Below, piece after piece: positions 44,807 to 53,345 of a stretch of 64,000 nt of DNA. The notes under the pieces were generated by a model. It was not told where the DNA came from, made no database searches, and was given only the letters and a program-made list of their open reading frames with translations. This DNA comes from Paenibacillus taiwanensis DSM 18679 (GTDB lineage: Bacteria; Bacillota; Bacilli; Paenibacillales; Paenibacillaceae). Position 1 is the first letter of the stretch; each line of letters begins with the position of its first letter. The stretch spans positions 306,963 to 370,962 of the forward strand of contig NZ_AULE01000024.1 in assembly GCF_000425125.1 (NCBI RefSeq). Direction: 5' to 3'. Made by a program: the position numbers and the translations under genes.

Positions 44807-45667
44807 TTGTCTAACGAGCAGGGAACGGGAAAGACGTTGTTATCCATAAGAAGTCATTTTAATGGATTAACTAAAACAGAACAAAAAGTTGCAAATTTTA
44901 TTCTGGAAAACGCTCAGGATATCATTTATCATTCGGTGACCGAACTTGCAGAAAGAGCGGACGTCGGTGAGACGACGGTGATTCGCCTCTGCCGGAAACT
45001 GAAATTTCAAGGTTTTCAGGATTTTAAATTATCTCTGGCACAAGATATGGTTAAGCCTTCCGATCGCTTATATAATGAAGTTACTGAAGAGGATGATGCA
45101 GCGACGTTAAACCGAAAGGTTATATCTATGCATATGGAGACGCTGGAACAAACTTCGGAACTTATTAGCTCAGATCAGTTGGAGAAGACCATTGATCTAT
45201 TGACGGCAGCTACTCATATTCACTTTTTTGGAGTAGGATCTTCAGGATTGACGGCGTTACAGGCCGCGCATAGCTTCACCAGGATTGGCAAGCAAAGCTT
45301 CGCTAAGACAGATACGCACTTTCAGGCCATGACAGCTGCATTAATGCAACCAGGAGATGTAGCTGTTGGGATATCCATTTCGGGAAGCACCAAAGATACG
45401 ATAGAGAACTTAAGCCTAGCCAAGAAAGCTGGCGCCAAAATAGTCGTAATTACGAGTAATGCGCGTTCCCCTATAACCAAACTGGCAGATATCGAACTGT
45501 TAATGGTTGCTAGAGAAAATCCATTACAAGGCAGCTCACTTTCTGCAAAGATATCCCAGCTAGCTGTTATTGATATTTTGAATGTCGGGGTTTCTTTAAA
45601 AATAAAGGATGAAGCTTTGAAATACCGCGAGATAACGGCAAAATCAATCTCTGAGAAACTGTATTAA
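44807..45667 (+). CDS. RpiR/MurR-family sugar-phosphate-responsive regulator
   Basis: About 286 residues. The N-terminal RpiR helix-turn-helix (ADVGETTVIRLCRKLKFQGF) is followed by a SIS sugar-phosphate-binding domain (about 125-255; FFGVGSSGLTALQAAHSF, VGISISGSTKDTIENL). It presumably senses ManNAc-6-P, GlcNAc-6-P or a similar phosphosugar and controls nanEK and perhaps the whole locus. The TTG at 44807 has AAAGGAG eight bases upstream; the ATG at 44801 is only two bases from it. Confidence 0.9.
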   Translation: MSNEQGTGKTLLSIRSHFNGLTKTEQKVANFILENAQDIIYHSVTELAERADVGETTVIRLCRKLKFQGFQDFKLSLAQDMVKPSDRLYNEVTEEDDAATLNRKVISMHMETLEQTSELISSDQLEKTIDLLTAATHIHFFGVGSSGLTALQAAHSFTRIGKQSFAKTDTHFQAMTAALMQPGDVAVGISISGSTKDTIENLSLAKKAGAKIVVITSNARSPITKLADIELLMVARENPLQGSSLSAKISQLAVIDILNVGVSLKIKDEALKYREITAKSISEKLY

Positions 45668-45683
45668 TGATTAAATCATTAAT
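45663..45683. promoter_or_regulatory. Perfect dyad at the end of rpiR
   Basis: ATTAATGATT, A, AATCATTAAT overlaps the stop codon. Its role is unclear; the true terminator follows at 45712. Confidence 0.3.
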
Positions 45684-45711
45684 TTCAATTATATTTAGTC
45701 GATAAAATGAG

Positions 45712-45738
45712 AAGCTCTCCATCGTATGGTGAGCTTTT
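45712..45738 (+). terminator. Terminator after rpiR
   Basis: AAGCTC plus CCAT pair with ATGG plus GAGCTT across one mismatch, followed by TTTTTG. Confidence 0.8.
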
Positions 45739-45880
45739 TGTCATTCTAAAGTGTATACAATTTACTTATAAGAATGTCTTTGTAATGAAGGAAAGTAAAC
45801 CAAAAAAAAGAATAGTATGCCTCATTAGAATCATTAAAAAATTGAGTGCTATAAGTTTGTGTTAAATATGCTGGAGGTAA

Positions 45881-46051
45881 GTGTCGTGGAAAATAGTAAT
45901 AGGCTTCATTATTTTGATAATGACTTTGATGATGAACTACTTTGATAAGACATACGATTTTGATTTTTGGAAATCAACAACGATGCCCGATATATATAAA
46001 TTAGAATTTAATAAAACGAACTTGATTAAAGTAACAAGAAAGTGGGACTAA
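45881..46051 (+). CDS. Possible small membrane protein (56 aa)
   Basis: A GTG three bases after GGAGG opens a frame beginning with a hydrophobic segment (KIVIGFIILIMTLMMNYF) and then a polar tail ending VTRKWD. The close spacing of the ribosome site and lack of homologues known to me leave it uncertain; it may also be a fragment. Confidence 0.35.
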   Translation: MSWKIVIGFIILIMTLMMNYFDKTYDFDFWKSTTMPDIYKLEFNKTNLIKVTRKWD

Positions 46052-46286
46052 GTTTTGAATGTACCTCATTTATCTCTTAAATGGCTTATATAAAACGTAT
46101 GTTTGCTCTTGATTAGCACCATGAATCGCGCTATTACTCTCCACATTTACAAGACATATCGCCAATAATTTCATTTTAAGCAGATGGAAATATGTTAATT
46201 TTTCAAAAAATGATTTTAGCCCTGTCCTTCTAGGTCATTCTTGGGAAGCAGTATTCCACAAAAACCTTTTATATAGGAGTTGAATC

Positions 46287-46937
46287 ATGGAGGAAGAAAT
46301 AAAGCAAATCAAAAATGAGCAATCGAATATTTTGTTTTATTACATGTTATCGATCGGATTGGTAGGCTCATTAACAATTTTACTTCAGAATATTTATCGT
46401 TGGACCCTTGTGGATACGTTCACGCCTTTTTTTGCACCGTTCGTTGAAAGTATTGGTTATGCCGTTTTTATAGTTTGCTCACTGATAGTTTTGGTGTACT
46501 TTGTAGCAAGTAAGCCATCCCGGAGAGCTAGAAACGGGATACCATTTTTAATAAATATCGTTTGTTTTATACTGGTACTTATCGTTCCTTTTACATCAAT
46601 CACATTAAATCTTGATTATCGTAGCCATAAGGCGGAACGTGAAGAAGTCGTTCAATTGGTATTAGATGGTTTGTTGAAACCTAACGTATCTTACAATACA
46701 ACATTAATCCATTTACCTGACAAATATAAGCAATTGTCCAAAGGCGGCGGTGAGATAGTTGTTGAAGGAAGGGGACAGGCCACTCAAATTCTGTTTTACA
46801 CTTATCGTGGAGTCGTTGACAATTTTGCTGGATTTATATATACCGCTGATGGAAGAAAACCGGATGAAGCATCGTTTGGGGATTTTATTGAAGTAAAGAA
46901 GTTAGACAACAATTGGTATTGGATAAGCGCTACGTAG
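46287..46937 (+). CDS. Uncharacterised membrane protein with three predicted segments
   Basis: A 216-residue protein. Hydrophobic segments lie at about 16-35, 56-74 and 86-107, followed by a soluble domain of some 105 residues (HLPDKYKQLSKGGGEIVVEG and ILFYTYRGVVDNFAGFIY). No family recognised. TAGGAG precedes the ATG. It stands in the second accessory stretch, among small orphan genes. Confidence 0.6.
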   Translation: MEEEIKQIKNEQSNILFYYMLSIGLVGSLTILLQNIYRWTLVDTFTPFFAPFVESIGYAVFIVCSLIVLVYFVASKPSRRARNGIPFLINIVCFILVLIVPFTSITLNLDYRSHKAEREEVVQLVLDGLLKPNVSYNTTLIHLPDKYKQLSKGGGEIVVEGRGQATQILFYTYRGVVDNFAGFIYTADGRKPDEASFGDFIEVKKLDNNWYWISAT

Positions 46938-47287
46938 CAGTGGGTTTCAAATTACAATGAATTCATGCGTCGATGGACCAGCCGTCTCGGTAGGGGGTAA
47001 AGTGTTATATTTGAACGAATTAAATGATTTGAAAGGAGAAAACATTGTCAGGAAATACATTCACAATACCACGATATTTTCCCCATACCAAACTTTTTTA
47101 AAATATTAGAAAAGAAAAAAATGCTTAAACATATTCATGGTGTTGAATACAGAAGGATTGTTTAAAATGAATAATAAGCTTGCTAAAGCAGTGAAGTGGA
47201 ATACATATACTTGTGTGTCGAATTTGAATTTAAGCTCTTTTGCAATGGAACTAACGGGTCGTTTGAAGGGGAAGGAGTCTGGGGAAA
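46938..47287. other. Intergenic region with decayed short coding sequence
   Basis: A TTG at 47045, after AAAGGAG, starts SGNTFTIPRYFPHTKLF, then a frameshift in a T-run moves the sense to KILEKKKMLKHIHGVEY, ending about 47163. A further short frame (MNNKLAKAVKWNTYTCV) runs from 47167 into the next gene. Both look like remnants of orphan genes. Confidence 0.3.
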
Positions 47288-47641
47288 ATGAGTGTTTTTA
47301 AGAAGCTAAGAAATGAATATGTAATGTGGCATGCAAATCGCGTTAAGCTTCCAACATTCACACCAGGCCATATAGTCAGAAAAAACGTAGCTTTTTCTGG
47401 GAAGGTGCAGAAGGTAGGTTTCCGCTTGGAAATATACTGTATTGCTCGCAGGATGAAATTAACTGGATGGGTGAGAAATTTAAAAGATGGTAGTGTGGAA
47501 GCTGAAATACAAGGGGAAGAGTCGCATATTGATTTTCTAGTCCATTGCATGCAATCATTAAAACGGGCATCAGTAAAGAACGTGATTATAATTGATGTGC
47601 CTATTAAAGAGGGAGAAGAGAGCTTTACAGTCGTGGAATAA
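47288..47641 (+). CDS. Acylphosphatase-like protein
   Basis: A 117-residue protein with an acylphosphatase domain at about 33-115. The phosphate-binding Arg46 is in KVQKVGFRLEIY and the catalytic Asn64 in TGWVRNLKDGSVEAEIQG. It hydrolyses acylphosphates in the cytoplasm. The 30-residue N-terminal extension (MSVFKKLRNEYVMWHANRVK) is not typical of the housekeeping enzyme. GGGGAA precedes the ATG. Confidence 0.85.
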   Translation: MSVFKKLRNEYVMWHANRVKLPTFTPGHIVRKNVAFSGKVQKVGFRLEIYCIARRMKLTGWVRNLKDGSVEAEIQGEESHIDFLVHCMQSLKRASVKNVIIIDVPIKEGEESFTVVE

Positions 47642-47775
47642 ATAATGAAAGTAGAAACGAGTAATGAAACGTACAAACAAGCATGTACATTTAAAATTGT
47701 AAACATACCCAGTGATACGGCTGTTGGTCCTAGTTAACTAAAACTCATGGCAGAGACAGTCGGATTGGAAAATAC

Positions 47776-47793
47776 TAGAGCGTTAGGTGAAAT
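47776..47793 (+). repeat. ACGTTA-type spacer motif, copy in second accessory stretch
   Basis: TAGAGCGTTAGGTGAAAT lies 30 bp before the next start, like the copies at 20-22 kb. Confidence 0.4.
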
Positions 47794-47823
47794 GCAGAAA
47801 ACGGATGTAGTGAGGTCAACAAC

Positions 47824-48237
47824 ATGGAGATAACACCAATAAAGACGAAGTACGGCTTACTAATAGGAAGAGATTGTATATTTTTAGATGATGTTAATTA
47901 TAAGTACAATGAACGAAAAGTTGAAATGACTGGTGAAATTAGTGGAAGTTTAGCCAGTGAAGGTGAAGAGGACACTTGGATTAAGTTTGTCATGGTGTTT
48001 TCAAATATCTACTATTTTAAAATGATAGCGCTAGATTTAAGTTACGATCATTTTGATTTGGATTACAGTGAAGCTACATCATTTTTTGAAATGACGAATT
48101 CGAAGTTGTTAGAAAATGTATGGCTGACAATGGGGGCTCAAGCTAGACACTTTATTGTCCAAACTTACGATGATGTTTTTGAAATTGTTGCAGATCAGTA
48201 TGAGATTACGTTTGGGCATATAAGTAGGGATGGATAA
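47824..48237 (+). CDS. Uncharacterised 137-aa protein, immunity-like
   Basis: A soluble acidic protein (KTKYGLLIGRDCIFLDDVNY at the start, MIALDLSYDHFDLDYSE in the middle). Alternating beta-strands and aromatic residues resemble small immunity-type proteins, but no domain is named. GAGGTCAACA lies upstream of the ATG. Confidence 0.5.
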   Translation: MEITPIKTKYGLLIGRDCIFLDDVNYKYNERKVEMTGEISGSLASEGEEDTWIKFVMVFSNIYYFKMIALDLSYDHFDLDYSEATSFFEMTNSKLLENVWLTMGAQARHFIVQTYDDVFEIVADQYEITFGHISRDG

Positions 48238-48348
48238 GCCCGTAAGATCAGGTGCTTATGCGCCTCTAAGCTAGCTCAAGTATATGAATACGGCACTAAT
48301 AATAGAAATCCAAGCAAAATTTATTACTTAAAATAGGGTGTGAATAAG

Positions 48349-49272
48349 TTGCAGAAAATTCGAAGAACAAAAGAAGTAGAAGGCTTAACTGTACCAGGTA
48401 TTATTAATAACGGGGGCTCCTATTTTTATATCCATGTTGATGTTTATGAAGATGGCATGTCAAACTGCTGGGAACTTGTTGATTTGAATGGTCTTAAAGA
48501 TAAGCTAAGTTCCAGTTGGTTAAATCCATCCATTCCAGAAGGCGAAGACCTATCTATACACGCATTAGGGATGTATACAGTTCAAGCAGCGGATTGGATA
48601 TTCGATCAGGATACATATTACGAACATATCAAAAACAAAATTAAAACACTTAACCCTAACTTTGAAAATATTTATGAAATCACAGCTTGGCAAAAACAGT
48701 TGACAGAGAAAAGAAGAATTCAGTATTCACCAAGTGCTATTAATTATTATGTTGTGCGTGAAATGTTTTATGAAACAATAGATGGAAATGAGTTCACCAT
48801 CTTCATGAAATATGAAAGTGAAAATTATTTAGTAAATCTAGTTGTTTACAAGGATGGCTTAGTTATTTGTTATTTCCAAGGAAATGAACTAACTTTTAGA
48901 TTAGAGGAGATTTCTGAGCTCTTTACCAATGGAACGTTCTTTACGAGCTTTGATGAGCCAACAAAAGTAATTATATCCGATTTAGGTGAAGTCACGTTTT
49001 CACAAGTCGTTTATTCCGCTGATGTTAAAGATAAATATATCGAGCTGATCGATATGCATAAGCAACTTAAAGGCGAGAAGACGTCTTTAGAAGAGTGCCG
49101 AGAAGCCTATTATCAATATTTAGAGGATCCAGATGAATATTACCGACAAAAGCTAAAAGAAAAATATGAACTTGTTCCAGAGCATGAAAGAATTTTCTTA
49201 GGTGATATGGATAGTAAAGATTGGGATTATCAGAGAATCATCTACAGTCCTGACGAGAAGCGTGAAGTTTAA
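48349..49272 (+). CDS. Uncharacterised 307-aa protein, possibly of polymorphic-toxin immunity type
   Basis: The TTG at 48349 (MQKIRRTKEVEGLTVPGI), eight bases after AGGGTG, is preferred over the GTG at 48340. The protein is soluble with repeats of a beta-rich unit: YFYIHVDVYEDGMSNCWELV near the start and YLVNLVVYKDGLVICYF in the middle. The VYEDG..DCW pattern is known from immunity-type proteins near WXG/LXG toxins, but I cannot name the family. Monocistronic, followed by a hairpin. Confidence 0.5.
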   Translation: MQKIRRTKEVEGLTVPGIINNGGSYFYIHVDVYEDGMSNCWELVDLNGLKDKLSSSWLNPSIPEGEDLSIHALGMYTVQAADWIFDQDTYYEHIKNKIKTLNPNFENIYEITAWQKQLTEKRRIQYSPSAINYYVVREMFYETIDGNEFTIFMKYESENYLVNLVVYKDGLVICYFQGNELTFRLEEISELFTNGTFFTSFDEPTKVIISDLGEVTFSQVVYSADVKDKYIELIDMHKQLKGEKTSLEECREAYYQYLEDPDEYYRQKLKEKYELVPEHERIFLGDMDSKDWDYQRIIYSPDEKREV

Positions 49273-49332
49273 GTGTCCCGAAGAAGGTAAGCATATCTGT
49301 TAATATTTTATCAACATTTTTGTACTGTAAAA

Positions 49333-49374
49333 GGGGCGTCTCTAAGTCGAGAAATCGACTTTGGAGACAGGCCC
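49333..49374. terminator. Long hairpin between convergent genes
   Basis: GTCTCTAAGTCGA pairs with TCGACTTTGGAGAC around GAAA, with GGGC/GCCC at the base. It separates the 48.3-kb gene and the leftward GyrI-like gene. Confidence 0.7.
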
Positions 49375-49429
49375 TACTTCATTTTCAGTGTTATACCGGG
49401 ATGCAGTAAAAAGAGGTTAAGTTAACGAA

Positions 49430-49888
49430 TTAAACTTTATCGGGTTTTATGGGTACACATATTTCGCAATAAGGGTTCGTAAACATATCGCCAATGTATC
49501 TTTCCAAAATGGGTTTGTTGTCCATTTTATAGCCATTGCGTTGTAGGGAAGGAAAAATATCGGCATATGCTTGTTGAATATCTTGTGCTGTATGCTTCAC
49601 TTCATAAATAAGGTAATGTCCACTAGGGAGTTCACCTTCACATATTGATTCATCTACTTGATAATCCTTTGAAATCACAATACAAGCATCAAATCTACAG
49701 TTATCAGGCAGTGTTGTCTCCGGATTATCTTGTGGAATTGCAAGTAAGATTGCTGAATTGAGCAGATTTTTCTCCGTAGCCCATAGTTTTAAGTTCTCCA
49801 TTACCTCAATATTTGCAGGACCGTATGGACCAACTCCTCGCATATAAGCAATACGATAGTTAGGAAGTGTTTCAATTTTGAACTTCAT
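49430..49888 (-). CDS. GyrI-like (SbmC-type) small-molecule-binding protein
   Basis: A 152-residue stand-alone GyrI-like domain. It starts MKFKIETLPNYRIAYMRGVG and has the characteristic PDNCRFDACIVIS, GELPSGHYLIYEVKHTAQD and C-terminal PYCEICVPIKP. Such proteins bind hydrophobic compounds or gyrase and are often linked to drug response. The ATG at 49888 follows AGAAGGGAAG; the longer frame to 49942 has no ribosome site. Confidence 0.85.
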   Translation of the reverse strand: MKFKIETLPNYRIAYMRGVGPYGPANIEVMENLKLWATEKNLLNSAILLAIPQDNPETTLPDNCRFDACIVISKDYQVDESICEGELPSGHYLIYEVKHTAQDIQQAYADIFPSLQRNGYKMDNKPILERYIGDMFTNPYCEICVPIKPDKV

Positions 49889-50233
49889 CGTTTTTCTTCC
49901 CTTCTTCATTGATATTTGTTTGTTACGATTCGAATGTAACACGCTTTAAAAATATATACATATTTATTTATAAAAATTTATGGAAAAATTTCAAAATAAT
50001 ATTGTTATACTAAAAAATTAACATTGAATTATAACAAATACTGAGACGAAGAAAAGCTATTCGCTGACACCCGCTTTTAGGTAACGACTAAAGGAATCCA
50101 GTCCCCTTGACTAATCCAGTTCTCTACAGAAGAATGTTGTTTTATTTTTTAACACGCTCACCTTTATTAAAAAAATGCATATGATGCAGCTAAGGCAATT
50201 CACTTTTTTCTATGATTGTAAGGAGGATATGAA
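49889..50233. other. AT-rich intergenic region
   Basis: Divergent spacer between the GyrI-like gene and the 88-aa gene. It is strongly AT-rich around 49940-50040. I see no gene, riboswitch or repeat. Confidence 0.3.
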
Positions 50234-50500
50234 ATGAGTGGAAAAGAAAAAAATTCAAAACAATCCTCTGACTCACAGGATATTCAGATCGCAAGACTTG
50301 CTTTCATTGGGGCCTCTATTGCTACATTAGGAGATGGTATATCAGCAATTGCTGCTGGTCTTGCATTAGAAGCTTTAGAAAAAGCAAGTAACCAAGATTA
50401 TCAAAATTTGGATGAACAATCAAAGCAGTCGGACACCATGCAAAAGCAGATAGACTATATAATAAATGAGTTAAAACAAATCAAAAGGATGATGAAATAA
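50234..50500 (+). CDS. Small protein with a hydrophobic centre and coiled-coil tail (88 aa)
   Basis: AAGGAGGATATGAA precedes the ATG. The protein has a charged N-terminus (MSGKEKNSKQSSDSQDIQ), a central apolar Gly/Ala-rich helix (FIGASIATLGDGISAIAAGL) and a C-terminal coiled-coil-like segment (MQKQIDYIINELKQIKRMM). Similar small proteins occur in Bacillales; no function is known. Confidence 0.65.
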   Translation: MSGKEKNSKQSSDSQDIQIARLAFIGASIATLGDGISAIAAGLALEALEKASNQDYQNLDEQSKQSDTMQKQIDYIINELKQIKRMMK

Positions 50501-50523
50501 ATTGTTTTCCTAAGTCACATCAA

Positions 50524-50632
50524 GAGAGCGTAAAATATGAGGTGTAAATAGTTAAGAGCAAAAAGGAAGACCTTTTCTTGTAAAATTAAACTACCAGTAC
50601 ACAATTCAAAGAAAAGAGGTCTTCCCTATGAA
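50524..50632 (+). mobile_element. Left-end remnant of an IS256-type element
   Basis: About 109 bp closely match 63818-63927: GAGAGCGTAAAATAT, the AAAAAGGAAGACCTTTTCTTG arm, and the leader down to CCCTATGAA. The homology stops right after the transposase start codon, so only the terminal repeat, leader hairpin and first codons survive. Confidence 0.8.
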
Positions 50633-50646
50633 GTAGGTTACAATTT

Positions 50647-50835
50647 CTAGCTCCACGCTTCCGGAAAAGTGATCTTATGTATTTTAATGAAGAGACCGCC
50701 GTACATAACAATGTTGTTTCGATTATTTTGGGAAAAGCCCTGTAGTTCATCCAGTGTATTACGATAAAATGGGATTATGCTAACCCTTTCTGCAAGATGA
50801 AGTCCGTCGAAACCGGCGCGTTCGCTCTTTTAAGC
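50647..50835 (-). pseudogene. C-terminal fragment of an unidentified protein
   Basis: On the minus strand a frame reads SERAGFDGLHLAERVSII, TLDELQGFSQNNRNNIV and ends FIKIHKITFPEAWS. It has protein-like composition and no start codon (an in-frame stop lies just upstream). The family is not recognised. It lies directly against the IS256 remnant. Confidence 0.3.
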
Positions 50836-50909
50836 CACCTGGGTCGTAAACAGAAGAACGATATTGGCAATTTGCGTCATGATTAACAAAAAATTATGGG
50901 GGACGTGCA

Positions 50910-51527
50910 ATGAAGCTTATAGATTTAACCCATCCTATTCAGAATTATGTCCCTGTATATCCAGGCGACAGTGAGATGGAGTTAGTGCAAACTAAATATT
51001 TGTCAAGTGATGGTTATTGTAATCACCAGTTAACGATTAATATGCACACGGGCACACATATAGATGGTCCCATGCATTTAATTGAATCAGAACTATATTT
51101 GAGTGACTTTCCATTGGATTCATTTGTGGGAACAGGAACATTACTAAATGTATCTGGAATGAGTCAGATCGAGTATAAAGATGAGTATGAATATTTGATC
51201 AGTGAAGGGACAATGTTAATTCTGTATACGGGATACAGTAATTACTTCGGCCAGGAAAAGTATTTTAAAGAGCATCCGATTCTAACTCAACAATTTGCTG
51301 AATTAGTGGTCCGCAAGAAGATAAGACTTATCGGCCTTGACACACCATCTCCAGATCGGTTCCCATTTGAAATTCATAAATATTTATTTGATAACCGAGT
51401 GCTTATTGCCGAAAATCTCACAAACGTTGAGCGCTTATTGGATGTTAATTCGTTTGAGATCATAGCGCTGCCATTACTTGTAAAGGCAGATTCATCGGTT
51501 GCTCGTATTATTGCGCGTGTAAAATAA
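50910..51527 (+). CDS. Cyclase/KynB-family metal-dependent hydrolase
   Basis: A 205-residue enzyme with the family signature HTGTHIDGPMH (His46, His50, Asp52, His56) for two metal ions, preceded by LTHPIQNYVPVYPGD and followed later by IGLDTPSPDRFPF. Relatives include kynurenine formamidase and isatin hydrolase; here the substrate is unknown. GGGGGACG precedes the ATG. It is followed two bases later by a HIT-family gene, so both are probably in one operon. Confidence 0.88.
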   Translation: MKLIDLTHPIQNYVPVYPGDSEMELVQTKYLSSDGYCNHQLTINMHTGTHIDGPMHLIESELYLSDFPLDSFVGTGTLLNVSGMSQIEYKDEYEYLISEGTMLILYTGYSNYFGQEKYFKEHPILTQQFAELVVRKKIRLIGLDTPSPDRFPFEIHKYLFDNRVLIAENLTNVERLLDVNSFEIIALPLLVKADSSVARIIARVK

Positions 51528-51529
51528 AC

Positions 51530-52039
51530 ATGACTACAGGAAAATACAGTATATTTTCCCTTACGAGGCAGATACAAAAGATTTTAAACTGCATGATCCG
51601 TAATGATCCCCAGCAAAGACAGGTGATTATCTTGAATTGTCTAGGTTGTAGAATAGCAAATCATATAGAACCCAACGTACAAGTTGTATATGAAAATGAA
51701 TTTGTCACGTGTGTACTCGATTGCGCTCCTTTTAATGAGGGCCATATCTTAATTTTACCGAAGGTCCATTATGATGATCTTGATCAGATAAGTAGGCAGA
51801 CGCTAGCAGCAATAATGGATGCATCGGTCCTCATGTCAAGCAAGCTGAAGTTAGTTTTTAACCCGGATGGAATAACAATTTGTCAAAATGGCGGGGTGTT
51901 TAACGACCTGAGCCACTATCACATGCATGTAATTCCTCGGCATAAAGGTGATGGATTCGGTTGGTCGGAACCGCTTATTGCTCATCATGCGGAGACAAGA
52001 CTACAAGAAACTAGAGAACGGATAGCGAGGACGTTCTAA
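51530..52039 (+). CDS. HIT-family nucleotide hydrolase/transferase
   Basis: A 169-residue protein. The catalytic histidine triad HYHMHVIPRH (His129, His131, His133) follows the expected CxxC-type start NCLGCRIAN and GHILILPKVHYDDL. HIT proteins cleave nucleoside-phosphoramidates or dinucleotides. The first 30 residues are unlike the family and an ATG at 51593 could be the true start. It adjoins the cyclase-family gene. Confidence 0.85.
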   Translation: MTTGKYSIFSLTRQIQKILNCMIRNDPQQRQVIILNCLGCRIANHIEPNVQVVYENEFVTCVLDCAPFNEGHILILPKVHYDDLDQISRQTLAAIMDASVLMSSKLKLVFNPDGITICQNGGVFNDLSHYHMHVIPRHKGDGFGWSEPLIAHHAETRLQETRERIARTF

Positions 52040-52076
52040 GAAAGCTGCGAGATCCATTTTTTAGATTTCAGGAGAA

Positions 52077-52295
52077 GATACGGTTGCATTCGTATGGATA
52101 TACGACCGCCTCATACGGGGGATGGCTTTTCGGGATGGGGCGCTAATAAGCTACAGTCAGGAGTTGGGGGCGCTGCTGATCATTATTGGTGCTGTGTCCT
52201 TACTAATTGGATTACTGGTACTTCGGGAGGCCGGGAAAGCGGATCTCAGCCGGGAAACACTTCTAAATCCGCACGTTTCGCCGAGTGGCAGTTAA
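52077..52295 (+). pseudogene. C-terminal fragment of a membrane protein
   Basis: An uninterrupted frame without start reads DTVAFVWIYDRLIRGMAF, then a hydrophobic helix (LLIIIGAVSLLIGLLVL) and REAGKADLSRETLLN before a stop at 52293. It looks like the last transmembrane segment and tail of a transporter-like protein whose body is absent. Confidence 0.4.
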
Positions 52296-52330
52296 TTAAA
52301 TATGGAAGGAGTGTAGTTTTAATCAAGCAC

Positions 52331-52858
52331 TCAAATGCTAACTCCATCCACATACCATGTGTCAGAACTAGTGATTTTTGTTTTCATCCCAATTACAACG
52401 TAAGAACCATTAGCTTTTTCCCAATACACCAAAGCTTGTGACTTATCTGGACTTACAAGTAAGGCGGACATTTTATCGCCTACCTCAAGATTTTTTCTTC
52501 TCTCCTCACTATAAAAAGCCTCTAGGAAAGAAGATTGTTCTTTTTTAGAGAAAGAAGTAATTAACTCTTCTTCAAAGTTAAGTAAATTTAAAAACGTCCA
52601 TGTTGTAACATCTTGGTCTGTACTGATATCGTTACTGTTAATCAATGCTTTGACTTTTTCACTTTTTTGTATAATTTCCCGTCCTTTATTCCATGATTGG
52701 GTTAAACGTTCTTCTACTATTTTGGCTTCATCCTGGTGTTCGGAACTTACTGTTGGAAAAAGAGAAAAGAGAGCACCACTGGCGTATACGCTAGTACCCG
52801 TTATTAAAATGAAAGTGGCTAATCCAATGACGATTAATTTTTTATTGTTTCTTTTCAT
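52331..52858 (-). CDS. Exported protein of unknown function
   Basis: A 175-residue protein with a signal peptide (MKRNNKKLIVIGLATFILIT, cleavage probably after VYASG). The mature part is soluble and charged, with helical EAKIVEERLTQSW and a beta end ALVYWEKANGSYVVIGMK then TWYVDGV. No family recognised. AGGGGTGC precedes the ATG at 52858. Confidence 0.6.
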   Translation of the reverse strand: MKRNNKKLIVIGLATFILITGTSVYASGALFSLFPTVSSEHQDEAKIVEERLTQSWNKGREIIQKSEKVKALINSNDISTDQDVTTWTFLNLLNFEEELITSFSKKEQSSFLEAFYSEERRKNLEVGDKMSALLVSPDKSQALVYWEKANGSYVVIGMKTKITSSDTWYVDGVSI

Positions 52859-53345
52859 TACTAGCACCCCTATTATATATTCATCCTCAAATGATTAATT
52901 CTAATCTTAATTCCATGATATTCTGTATGGGAAAAAATTCATATAATCCTATAGGCACAATGCCATCAATTCATACAATTTAATGGCTTGCGAGCTAATG
53001 GGAGCAACGGAACCCCATCCCCGTTAAAGACCAAACGACCACAGGATTTTAGAGTGATCCATTCTTTTTAGACCCCTTTATACTTGGACAGTACATCTTG
53101 CTACAGCCAAAAACAAAAAGAAATGAAGAAAATAGCTTTATAAAAAACCGAAATAATGAAGCTTGATAATGAGGCTATTGCAAAAAGATAAAGATACTGA
53201 TATATTGTAATCAACTCATACGTATGAGCTGAAAATGAGTTCGTATATCATATTATGTAAGCGCTAAATCACTATAAGCAGTAGGCATGTCAGATCTGTT
53301 CCGTGACCTGATTCCTTTTTCGTGGTTGCGTTTAAGGAGGCAAAT
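52859..53345. promoter_or_regulatory. Regulatory region upstream of the GntR operon
   Basis: Holds the perfect palindrome CTCATACGTATGAG at 53215-53228 and a cre-like TGTAAGCGCT at 53256-53265. AAGGAGG at 53334-53340 is the GntR gene's ribosome site. The first 300 bp show no other feature. Confidence 0.5.
53215..53228. promoter_or_regulatory. Probable GntR operator 1
   Basis: CTCATACGTATGAG is a perfect 14-bp palindrome upstream of the GntR gene. A related dyad with the same CATACG half-site lies upstream of the hydrolase gene. Confidence 0.6.

Noticed and set aside
20758..49060. Integron with bona fide attC sites
   Set aside because: The motifs resemble an attC core, but I see no integrase, no consistent paired R'' box, and hairpins in only some spacers; kept as a cassette-like hypothesis only.
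49889..50233. Riboswitch or T-box upstream of the 88-aa gene
   Set aside because: The leader is AT-rich and lacks any conserved riboswitch core that I recognise.
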